From positions 143,371 through 207,370 of the forward strand of contig JADJZY010000033.1 of assembly GCA_016715505.1 (NCBI GenBank): a stretch of DNA of 64,000 nt. Reading direction: 5' to 3'. Of the stretch, positions 47,361 to 56,203 are shown in pieces. Below the pieces are notes generated by a model. It made no database searches. It was given only the letters and a program-made list of their open reading frames with translations, and was not told the origin of the DNA. The DNA comes from Bacteroidota bacterium. GTDB lineage: Bacteria > Bacteroidota > Bacteroidia > Chitinophagales > Chitinophagaceae. Position 1 is the stretch's first letter. The number at the start of each line of letters is the position of its first letter. Position numbers and translations under genes: made by a program.

Positions 47361-47845
47361 CAGCAAAGCCCCTAAAAGGGCAATGCTGAAAGCTCACGAA
47401 CACCTGATGGATAGCACCAAACGAAACAACCACAAGGAAGCTGATAAACCTTGATGCCAAAAACTGGCTGATGGGCTAACCGAGACCTGCGGATGTAACG
47501 CTGATAAGCAAAAGGTGAAAGCTGCAAGTGCTGATGGAGAACCTGCGGAGTAAAAGGACAAATGCCCTAAATGGCTGCCTGCTGAAATACGTGGATGTTT
47601 TGCATAATGAAATAATTTATATGCTTCTCTCAGCAAGGGGATAAAACCAAAAGGAAACGGAATAAATGATAGCCTTGTGCGGTGGGTCTGTGTTTATGCC
47701 GTAGTCTTTTGGTTTTTAGTGTTAGGCTTTTAGCGTCTGCCCCCTTGCTAATTTTGCATATAAATTTTTTATGGTGCAAAAGCATTTCCCAGGTTTGGCA
47801 GCCTAACGGCTACCTTTTAAAGTGCCTGTACATCATTGCTTTTTT
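47361..47845. other. Region without an intact gene; carries hairpin repeat copy 1
   Basis: No intact frame with coding character. On the plus strand short pieces such as LDAKNWLMG and LNGCLLKYVDVLHNEIIYM hint at a decayed or error-broken small gene between 47400 and 47640. At 47643-47717 lies a hairpin element with ends AACCAAAAGG-AAACGGAAT and ATGCCGTAGTCTTTTGGTT; a second copy is at 48355-48462. TTTTGCA...TGCAAAA near 47752-47788 is another short dyad. Confidence 0.5.
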
Positions 47846-48224
47846 TACATCAGGCTAAAGTCCAATGTTTCGTACATCTGCTTTTCTTTTCGTTCTATCA
47901 GCTTTACTTTATGGACATCTTTCAAAAGCATATTCTATCTCTGCTGACTCGCTTGGCTTCGCCGTAATGGTACTTTTAAAATCACTGATGCGGATAAATG
48001 GAATAACTGAACCAGTAAGGAACTGATGAAAATGCTTTGCCTTCCATAAGCCGAAAGAAAGGATAAAAATCCATATCATCTGAATTTTTGCAGGCAATTA
48101 CAAAGCAATTGGGGCAAGGTTTTTCAAGTGGTTTGCCACTATTTAAACCTTTCGATAAAATGTAAACATCAAAATCGATTGTTTGATTTTTTGGATTGAA
48201 TGTGTGAATTTTTGGACTGTGCAT
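47846..48224 (-). CDS. DUF6943 family protein, with frameshifts
   Basis: A small conserved Bacteroidota protein. Start MHSPKIHTFNPKNQTIDFDV, YILSKGLNSGKPLEKPCPNC (the family core with C-P-N-C), FVIACKNSDDMDFY. A slip near 48060 leads to FGLWKAKHFHQFLTGSVIPF and IRISDFKSTIT, and a further slip near 47950 to LLKDVHKVKLIERKEKQMYE, ending TLDFSLM. Family assignment is from memory of the KPCPNCF and GSVIPFIRI motifs. Function is unknown; genes of this family are common in mobile and accessory regions. Repaired length about 125. Confidence 0.7.
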
Positions 48225-48354
48225 AATACTTGCTTTTAAGTTTGTATCTGCTTTTGCCCTTGCCTGTGCTGTTACGCTTACGCTCCGCAACACATATATA
48301 ATTTGACAAAGAAAAAACAGAAAAAAAGAAAGCATTCTGATAGGTGGCGTGGCT

Positions 48355-48462
48355 AAAAAACCAAAAGGAAACGGAATAAGTCCCGAAGGGTGAAGGCAAA
48401 TACCAATAAAAAAATAAACAGATTATTTGCCTTTCATTATGCCGTAGTCTTTTGGTTTTTTT
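48355..48462. repeat. Hairpin repeat element, copy 2
   Basis: Outer arms AACCAAAAGG-AAACGGAAT (near 48359) and ATGCCGTAGTCTTTTGGTT (48439-48457) pair over about 15 positions. Within them AAGGCAAATA pairs perfectly with TATTTGCCTT. The outer arms are the same as in the element at 47643-47717, while the inner sequence differs. It has the look of a small non-coding hairpin repeat (MITE- or REP-like). Confidence 0.65.
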
Positions 48463-49540
48463 CAAGCGTTGGCCTGTGCCAGCCACCTACCTTTGCTGCA
48501 CTTTTTATTTTTATTTTTTTCAGGATCATCCTTTCTACTTCTATTCTTCTTTAGAAAAAAGAAATCCGAATTGTATTTCTACAATGCTTATCAATCGCTA
48601 TTAAATTTCAATTGGAACGGAGATGTCTTTCGTGGGTCGGCTGGGGTAAACACTTCGCAGGAAAAAATAAAGCATACCGCTTTCAATTGTGCGGTGGGTC
48701 AAGAGCAAATGCAATGACTGAATGGAATGGAGCAAACCGGGTTGGTGGTTTGGAGTGGCATAGAGCAGTTTGCTTAGAAGCGTTGGCGGCTTTTGTAACT
48801 TATCAAAACACAAAAGCCATCGTGGGGGAGGGGATAAGCAAACGCCATGACACGGAAAGCCTGTGTGCAGGTTTGTGGAATGAAGGGATGGAATTGCTTT
48901 TGCAGTGCGGTGCTGAGGTTGGTGAAATAAACGTAGGCGGAATGTAGTGAAGGACAGTGTAGAGAATGAAGCGAAGCGGAAAGAACGGAACGCCTGAACG
49001 AAATGGAGGCGAAGAGAATGAACCTACCGCAAGCACATGGCCATAAAACAAAACATGCTTTATTTTTTTCTGCACCGCTGAAAGGGTGGCGGGGTGTGTG
49101 GCACTTGGGGTGCGGTGGCAAAAAGCACGGCTTCATCCCGTTTTCACGGATGCTATGGTGTTGGCTACTTAACATAATGGCGACTTATGTGACAGCCACT
49201 GCGGTGGATGCTTGCATAAGCGATGGGTGGCTGTGCGAAGCGAACACATAAGACCGCATTATGTTTAAGTATGCTTCCCGCCAATTTTTATACTGGCACA
49301 AGCGAAACGGTGGTGGTGGTTGGAGTGCAGCGTCTTTTTGTTGCTATGCTTGTGTTGGCTTGGCTCTTTGGCTGTGTAGCGAAGCGGAACAGGCAATGTG
49401 CCAAAAGCGTTGGGAGCATAGCTACAAAAAGTATGACAGTTAAAAATGGCGGCAACACCATAGATGCAGTGGAAGCGTTGGCTTTGTGTGTTAGCCACTG
49501 CATAAGCCGTGCTTGTGGGCTGGCCGGGGGGATTTCATTT
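48463..49540. other. Inverted-repeat-rich region without a credible gene
   Basis: About 1.1 kb, purine-rich on the plus strand. Open frames exist on both strands but their products look like noise. Four clear dyads follow one another: 48788-48796 with 48810-48818 (GGCTTTTGT/ACAAAAGCC); 49166-49191 with 49245-49271 (about 24 pairs with bulges, inner AGCCAC/GTGGCT); 49334-49350 with 49415-49431 (one mismatch in 17); 49464-49472 with 49495-49503 (ATGCAGTGG/CCACTGCAT). The words GCGAAGCG and AAGCGTTGG recur. It could be a structured RNA region or a set of recombination-site-like hairpins. Confidence 0.5.
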
Positions 49541-51207
49541 CTATCCGATACCGAGATGTTTTGAAATGATCTCTATCGGGTCTGATTTTAGCTTAATGAA
49601 TGAAACCAATTTTTCAAAATTAGCCAATCTGTTTTCCATCCTGCTTTTTAATGTCTCATGAATTTCATCAATAACCTCATCAGTCAATGGGTAGTTAACC
49701 GAATAATTCAGAACGTTCACCGGAACTCTTAATAGTTTTATCTCTTCCTGATTAAACATCATGAAAATATCATAGTTAGTTTGTTCTATACTTTTATTCA
49801 ATTTTTTTGCTATCCTGGTTACCATGCCATTTATTGATGCATCTTTCATCAAATTATAAAGGCTGCTGCCATTATCTTCGAAACAATCAAAAAACTGAAC
49901 TCCTTTTCCATGCAACTTTATTGTCCCGTTCTGCAATAGGAATAAAAAAATAATCATTTCAGAATTATCCTCTCTAATATCCATTCTGCTAAGTGCATAA
50001 ATCTTTTCGGAACGATTGACTTCATCCTCTACCTTTTTCTTTTTTAATGCTAAACTTGTATTCGATGTTGGTTGTATTGTGTTTTCAAAGATGTCTTTAA
50101 TCCTTTCCTGTTTCAATAGCGATTTTTTAATAAGGTCTCTTCGTACCTTAAAATTTGTTTCTGAATATAACAGATACCCATAAGCATCATTCCCATCACG
50201 GCCTGCTCTGCCAACTTCTTGATAATATTGTTCAATACTTTCAGGAACGAGGTAATGAACTACCACACGAATGTCTGGGATGTCTATTCCCATTCCAAAA
50301 GCACTTGTTGCAAAAACTATTTTTACTAACCCTGTTTCAAACTGCTCCAAAATTTCCAACTTCTCATTATCCTGCATATCAGCATCAAAATAGTGACAGT
50401 TAAATCCCTTCGCCTTAAATGCTTCTGTCATTTCCCTTGTTCCATACTCTCTTGCTTTGATGTGGGTATAAACTATTACTTTTTCATCCTTATGCTTGTC
50501 TAAAATTTCGATAAGCTGTTCCTTCTTTTGATCGTTATTTTCTACCTGTTCCAGAATGTTCAAGTGTAGATTGCTTCTTATAAGAGATTTACTGATAAAG
50601 ATATTTTTCTCTGAAATACTCAGGTCTGTACATATTTCATGTTTATCATGTGGATTTAATGTTGCTGTGAGGCAAAGTACCGGAAGTATTTTGCTTTCTC
50701 CATAAATATTACGGATAAAAAGCGGGATGGTCTTATAAGCAGGTCTGAAAGTATGCCCCCATTGTGAAATACAATGAGCTTCATCTATAACAATTAGGCC
50801 AATTTTTGAACGATGCTTTTTCAACAAATATTCAAGGTAGCCATCAGATAATATTTTCTCCGGTGAAACAAAAATGAATTGAGGTAAGTTTTTATCCAGA
50901 AATGCTTTTCGCAATCTGTTGAACTGTGTTTTCAAATCACCAATGCTGCTATTATAGGATAGAACATTTATGCCTTGTTCTACTAATCTTTTATTTTGTT
51001 GCTTCATTAACGCAAGCAAGGGAGAAATAACAATAGTGGTTTTACCCGTTTGCAAGCCTGCAACCTGATAAATTATTGACTTGCCTCCACCTGTCGGCAT
51101 AAGGCATAACGAATTCGAACCCCAAGAAGATTATCTATTACTTCTTCTTGAATGTCTTTGAAAGAATCAAAGCCAAAGTGCTTTTTAAGAATTTCTCTAT
51201 TTGTCAT
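49541..51207 (-). CDS. RecQ-like superfamily 2 DNA helicase, with a frameshift near its start
   Basis: SF2 helicase, about 555 residues. ATG 51205-51207 gives TNREILKKHFGFDSFKDIQE and, after a slip near 51100, motif I LMPTGGGKSIIYQVAGL. Motif II is VIDEAHCISQWGHTFRPAY (D-E-A-H with the RecQ aromatic loop), motif III CLTATLNP, then VIVYTHIKAREYGTREM, FATSAFGMGIDIPDIRVVVH and motif VI QEVGRAGRDG. RQC zinc cysteines and HRDC are absent; the last ~220 residues are family-specific. Its ATG overlaps the upstream gene stop (ATGA). Last gene of the Argonaute operon; probably unwinds DNA for the system. Confidence 0.85.
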
Positions 51208-52196
51208 CTTGCATCTTCCTGGTCTCCGCCAGTCATAGTATTTATTATATCAATTTTCATGTCCCAGATATGTGACATAAAGGTATTGAGGTGAACAAAA
51301 CGATACTCTTCTGATAACTTGTATTTATACTTCAAACAAAGCTGTTCTAACAACCTATAGGATCGCAAGCCATATAAAATAAATAAATCATAAGGATACC
51401 AGTAGTTTTGATCAATAAGCATGTTTCTATTATTCCTTTTGTTGCTTTCCTCTCTCATGTCGTTAATCATAATAAATTCGTTACTGCCACTGGGTAATCG
51501 AAAATGTTCACAATCAGAAAGAAAATAAAAACTGTATAGAGTATTCTTATTGGCACAGAGAAAAAATTGAGGATTTAGAAAGTACAGCACAGATGATTTT
51601 ATACCCATGCCAATTACACCAGGAACATTGTAATCATCATCATCGTTTAAGACCACAAGGCTATTTAATTCATTAACATCATCAAAAGCTGCAAATTCTT
51701 TATCATCAGTCTCCTCAATAAAATCATTCATGAATGTAATGAGGTTAAAGAAAATTGCATACACATCCGCAGCCTTTGATATGGCAAATCTTGTTTGCCA
51801 TTCATGCATCATTTCTCGTTTTGAATTTCTCGCTTTTAAGATTACCGGAACTTTTGTACTTAAAGCTGATTTAAATGCCTTGGGATCATCTTCATCTTCA
51901 AATTCCTGCATACTATCAACATCAAAAAACTTTTTATATTTAGCATCTTCCTTTTGATAATAATATAAGCCGTCCTCAAATATTTCAGAAAGCCTTTTCC
52001 TTATGTCAGGAGCAGCGGACTTTACTTTAAATGAACCACTTTCTTTAAGGGCTGATAATTCGTCATCGCCCTCAATCATTTTCTGAAAGTAAATTGGAAT
52101 ATTCTTTTCAATTGATTGCCAAACCTTTTCGATGTGGTCAACATCTTTGACTTTATTAAAGTCAGACCTTTCTGTGTTAATGTTTGAACGTAGCAT
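51204..52196 (-). CDS. Protein of unknown function in the Argonaute operon (330 aa)
   Basis: An intact 330-residue soluble protein I cannot assign. N-terminal half is charged and helical (VDHIEKVWQSIEKNIPIYFQ, DIRKRLSEIFEDGLYYYQKE). The middle has VPVILKARNSKREMMHEWQT and an Asp-rich LVVLNDDDDYNVPGVIGMG. The C-terminal half carries aromatic-rich stretches (SSVLYFLNPQFFLCANKNTL, MLIDQNYWYPYDLFILYGLR, YRFVHLNTFMSHIWDMKID). No catalytic motif, signal peptide or membrane helix. It sits between the NERD-UvrD helicase and the RecQ-like helicase, overlapping the latter by ATGA, so it should belong to the same system. Confidence 0.7.
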   Translation of the reverse strand: MLRSNINTERSDFNKVKDVDHIEKVWQSIEKNIPIYFQKMIEGDDELSALKESGSFKVKSAAPDIRKRLSEIFEDGLYYYQKEDAKYKKFFDVDSMQEFEDEDDPKAFKSALSTKVPVILKARNSKREMMHEWQTRFAISKAADVYAIFFNLITFMNDFIEETDDKEFAAFDDVNELNSLVVLNDDDDYNVPGVIGMGIKSSVLYFLNPQFFLCANKNTLYSFYFLSDCEHFRLPSGSNEFIMINDMREESNKRNNRNMLIDQNYWYPYDLFILYGLRSYRLLEQLCLKYKYKLSEEYRFVHLNTFMSHIWDMKIDIINTMTGGDQEDAR

Positions 52197-52205
52197 TTTA
52201 ATATT

Positions 52206-53901
52206 TTATAGTTCGAGTTCTGTGACGGCAAGTTTTTGATAAAAATTAATACGGTTCTTTTTGATTTTCTTCTTACTCTCTATTGCCTCCATTGCGGTAG
52301 CAAAATCATCCTCAGCCGGATTATTCAAAAGCATAAATAAGCCTTGCTTTGCTCTCGAACACCCAATGTATAGCCTATTCCTATAATGGCTATTATCGTA
52401 CTTCGCCACTTCTACATCCACCAGTATTAGATACCCTGCTTCAAGGCCCTTAAAATCATCTACAGTATTAAAACAAATGCTACCCTTTTTCAGGAACTTT
52501 GATAATGATTGATTACAGATTCTATTTTTGCCTTTTAGGATTGATTTTTCAAAATCAGACATAGTCAGAATTACTATGTCTTCGGCATTAGCATTTTTTT
52601 CTTTCAGAAGGTATTTGACAATTTTTTCAACTAAGGCAAAGCCTTCGTTGCCTGACTTGTATTCAGAAATAAAAGACTGTTCGCCTTTTACAGGTGAGTT
52701 TATAAATGTTTTGCTATCCAAACCAATATTCCTTGCCGAGGTTCTGGCGATCTCCTTAGTGTTGCGGCAATTAGTGTGTAGCGTTAATTTACATTCCGCA
52801 TTGTTAGCCCAAACTAATTCCTCTTGCTGATAAATGCTTTGATTTTTTATCATAAAAGGCATAGAAACAACCAGGTGTAATCTCTTTAAGTATTTCAATA
52901 AAGAAAGTATTAAAATCCTGAGCTTCATCAATAATAACGTTAAAATAGGGCCACTTCTTTTTGTTATCAAATAGATTACCAGCCAGTGTGTCTGTGAGTT
53001 CATTCAACACAACATCTTCTTCATATTTAATAAATTCATCTGCTAATTCATAAATTGTTTTAAAGTGAACAAATTTTATAGGGTTGTTTTCTTCTAAGTG
53101 TGTTCTCAGAGCTTCATTGAAACATAAGAATAATGTTTCTTCATTTTTTACTCCTAAGCGATTTGCTTTTTCCAATGCCAACATGGTTTTTCCAGTACCG
53201 GCACTCCCTGAAATAACCGCCACTCTCTGCTCATCCAAGAAATCCATTATTCTGGATTGATCTTTAGTTAAAGTAATAAATTGCCTTTCCCTGCTTTCAA
53301 AATTTGCCCTTACAGACGGGACGGCTGAAAATTCAGGAGCTATAATGAATTTTAGCTGCTCAAATGTTGCTTTATTGTAGTTTGATTTAAACAACGATTT
53401 GCTCCAATAGGCGAAAGCTGCTTCTATTGCTGATTGAGGGTCTTCAATTGTTTCTGCATCAAATAATATTTCGCTACTGTAATGGAGTGGTAATGGAAAC
53501 GTCCAGTTAATAGATGGATACCACACAGCATGACAGACAAGACAATCCTTTATGATTGGATTTGCTTCTTTTAATAATTCGATGAACTTAAATTTACTGT
53601 TGTCAGCCTGACTCATTGGATCTTGTATTTCCTTCTCTACATGTGTTGTGCGGTTTTGTTGAAACCATTTTCTGCCTTCGCATCTTATATATCCAGCTTT
53701 AACCTCCAAAACCATAATGCCCAAACTCCTGTGAAGAATTAAGAAATCTGCTTCGCCTTGTGATTTCTTTCAAGATGTAATCCATCTCACCGAATGAAAT
53801 ACTATAAGATTATCATCCAACCCGGATTCTAATGCAGAAAAAACAGCCAATTCCCCCTCACTGTGGGTATCAAATGGTTTGTAAGGAATCATTAATGCCA
53901 T
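52206..53901 (-). CDS. NERD nuclease domain-UvrD-like SF1 helicase, with frameshifts
   Basis: About 560 residues. ATG 53899-53901 gives ALMIPYKPFDTHSEGELAVF and VFHSVRWITS; a stop or double slip near 53766 is followed by KKSQGEADFLILHRSLGIMV and LEVKAGYI, the NERD nuclease core (G-E-x-D, then E-V-K). Helicase motifs: AVISGSAGTGKTMLALEK (I), VIIDEAQDFNTFFIEIL (II), then after a slip near 52830 LTLHTNCRNTKEIARTSARN, TVDDFKGLEAGYLILVD (V) and NRLYIGCSRAKQGLFMLL (VI). Predicted to bind or cut DNA and move along it. Between the AAA ATPase and the unknown 330-residue gene. Confidence 0.82.
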
Positions 53902-53957
53902 GAACGAACTGCTTTTAAAATGCTATACTTAATTGTTACTAATTTTTACTTTCTCTG

Positions 53958-55574
53958 TTAATCAAAGCTGCGGTTCAATTCCTTTTCAACCTTCGTTAAT
54001 GGAACTTCATCAGAACCCTGCAAATCTTCGTTGTTAATGCCACCAGCTTGTTTTGCTCTGCTTTTTGCCCATTTGCGTAAAAACTCAATCTGATCTTTCA
54101 TTGTCTTTGAAAGTGGAACGGTGGCTTTGATAGCATTAAGCAGGTGTATTATTTGCAATCTTGGTTCATTACGATTTTCAGTGTAGGCTTTAAATTTTGC
54201 TTCCTTAACACACTCTTCGATTTCTGCACCATTAAAGCCCTTTGATTCCTTTGCCAATTTATCGAGGCCGAAGTCTTCTGATTTTTGACTGGTATCTTTT
54301 AAAGCATTTGCCAAATGAATGGAGAATATGCTTTTTCTATCCGTTTCTGAAGGAAGGTCAACAAAGAAGATTTCATCAAACCTGCCTTTGCGAAGTAGTT
54401 CAGGTGGCAGCATTGAAATATCATTTGCAGTGGCAACTACAAACACCGGCTGCACTTTTTCCTGCATCCACGTTAGTATGGTAGAAAATATTCTTGATGT
54501 TGTACCGCCATCAGTAGAACCACTGCTTTGAACACCTGAAAGCCCTTTCTCAATTTCATCAATCCAAAGAACGCAAGGGGCAACAGCTTCCGCTGTTGCA
54601 ATGGCTCTTCGGATGTTGCTCTCACTGCTGCCAACTGTGCCTTCAAAAACTCTTCCTATGTCCAGTCTAAGCAATGGCATATTCCATAATGAGGCAATAC
54701 ACTTCGCTGTTAAACTTTTTCCGCAACCCGGAACACCTAAAAGCAACAAACCTTTTGGCTCAGCCAAACCCCAAGTTTGTGCTTTAAAGTCAAATGCCTG
54801 TTTACGTTCTTCCAACCACTCCTTTAAAAGCTCCATTCCGCCTACATTTTTCAAACTTTCATTTACCTGAAAGTAATCGAGTAAACCACTCTTCTTTATG
54901 ATCTGCTCTTTTTCAAACGCTACTGTCCTGGGAGAATTTATTCCCATTTTATCTTTCACCGCTGCAAGGCAATACGCTAAATCTGCTTCCATAACCGTCA
55001 TACCTAAAGCAGAATCAATCAACTTCTTTTTAAGGTCATTATCAACTTCAGTATTAGCATTCTTTACAACTCTATTCAAAACACTTTCCAAATCAACCCT
55101 GCCCGGCAATGGCAATTCAAGAACAGTTATATACTTCTCTAATTCGATGGGTAAACTAAGCACTGATGAAACGATGATAATATGCTTGCGGTAAAACCGC
55201 AATTTCTCCGCCAATTGCCTTAGTTGTATTTTTATATTCCGTTCTGAAATAAAATCGTGAAAATCTTCCAGCACATATATTTCAGCATCATCCTTTTCTG
55301 TTTGGGAAGCAATATGTTTTAAAAGCTGTTCGGGTTCTTCAATATTCTCAAGGAATGTAATGCTACCATCATTCAAATCTCTTTGACCTAAGCCATCAAC
55401 ACAATTCCATTCATAGAACTGGAAGTTCTTATTTAGATTTTTGGCTATACCTATCAGCTTTTGCTTTGTACGGTCGTATTCAAAAGTTGTCAAGTATAAA
55501 ACAGGGTAATATGCTTTAAGCATGTCCTGTATTTGACCGTAATGGTCAGCATTGCTTTTGGTTATTTGTGCCAT
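53958..55574 (-). CDS. Ycf46-like AAA+ ATPase
   Basis: Intact 538-residue ATPase. The N-terminal ~230 residues form a P-loop-less AAA-like half (YPVLYLTTFEYDRTKQKLIG, AEIYVLEDFHDFISERNIKI). The C-terminal half is a full AAA+ module: Walker A GVPGCGKS (280-287), Walker B CVLWIDEIEKG (334-344), sensor 1 FVVATANDISMLPPELLRKG with arginine finger RFDEIFFVDLP, then the helical lid GFNGAEIEECVKEAKFKAYT. This layout is that of plastid/cyanobacterial Ycf46. Its ATG follows directly on the stop of the DUF1257-DUF2997 gene (TAAATG), a partnership also known around cyanobacterial ycf46. Here it belongs to an Argonaute operon. Confidence 0.87.
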   Translation of the reverse strand: MAQITKSNADHYGQIQDMLKAYYPVLYLTTFEYDRTKQKLIGIAKNLNKNFQFYEWNCVDGLGQRDLNDGSITFLENIEEPEQLLKHIASQTEKDDAEIYVLEDFHDFISERNIKIQLRQLAEKLRFYRKHIIIVSSVLSLPIELEKYITVLELPLPGRVDLESVLNRVVKNANTEVDNDLKKKLIDSALGMTVMEADLAYCLAAVKDKMGINSPRTVAFEKEQIIKKSGLLDYFQVNESLKNVGGMELLKEWLEERKQAFDFKAQTWGLAEPKGLLLLGVPGCGKSLTAKCIASLWNMPLLRLDIGRVFEGTVGSSESNIRRAIATAEAVAPCVLWIDEIEKGLSGVQSSGSTDGGTTSRIFSTILTWMQEKVQPVFVVATANDISMLPPELLRKGRFDEIFFVDLPSETDRKSIFSIHLANALKDTSQKSEDFGLDKLAKESKGFNGAEIEECVKEAKFKAYTENRNEPRLQIIHLLNAIKATVPLSKTMKDQIEFLRKWAKSRAKQAGGINNEDLQGSDEVPLTKVEKELNRSFD

Positions 55575-56201
55575 TTATTTCTTATTTAATGATATTGTTT
55601 TTTTGTTCTCACAAAATGTTTTGTGTTTGTATTTCAAAGGGATTTCCTTGCCGATTATCTCTCTCTTTGAACCCATGATGCTTTCCAATTCCAGCATAGC
55701 TTTATCTGCTAATTCATGAATATCTCTCGGAATATAATCACTGTCCGTTTTTACAGACCCGTCCTTTAGAATTGTAAATTTGATTTGAGCAACCTTTTCC
55801 GATTCCTCTTGTAATTTGCTTCTACCCACCATATAGAAGCTAACCTTCTCTTCAACATTTGCTTTGAACTTGTCGTTACTCTTAAAAGACCAGCCTTGTT
55901 TCTTAAACTCCTGATAATGGATTCCTCTGCATACTTTACATTCAATTCGTAGAAAACCGACTGCAACTCATTAACCTTGCTCTGGCATTCTTTAAAAATA
56001 TGTGTTGTAAGTAACTTTGTTGCCTACAATCTTCATTGCATATTCACCACGCAAATTCTCATTTTCATTTAATTGAAATATGGTAAGTTCATTGGCAGTC
56101 TTTGTAAATTTCCATCCCAGCTTAGTGCAAGCCTGAACAAGAACTTCCTGATTCATTACATCAGGATTTTTAGCAAACGTGGATGTTTCAAAACATGACA
56201 T
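55575..56201 (-). CDS. DUF1257 (Ycf35-like)-DUF2997 fusion protein, with frameshifts
   Basis: About 208 residues. ATG 56199-56201 starts MSCFETSTFAKNPDVMNQEV, LVQACTKLGWKFTKTANELT, EYAMKIVGNKVTYNTYF: the Ycf35/DUF1257 pattern. After slips near 55990 and 55905 come NELQSVFYELNVKYAEESII, FKKQGWSFKSNDKFKANVEE and FYMVGRSK. The C-terminal part VAQIKFTILKDGSVKTDSDY and ELADKAMLELESIMGSK fits DUF2997 (I-x-F-x-I-x-x-D-G). In cyanobacteria these two domains are separate neighbours of Ycf46; here they appear fused. Likely a partner or substrate of the AAA+ ATPase. Function unknown. Confidence 0.68.
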
Positions 56202-56203
56202 AG

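Noticed and set aside
49166..49271. Integron attC site
   Set aside because: Arms resemble RYYYAAC and GTTRRRY only after allowing one inserted T, the stem is longer than usual, and no integrase or cassette array is seen. Kept only as a possibility.
48612..49564. Several 60-130 codon frames on both strands in the GC-richer region
   Set aside because: Products are low-quality (Trp/Cys/His-rich, no domain), overlap each other on both strands and coincide with inverted repeats.
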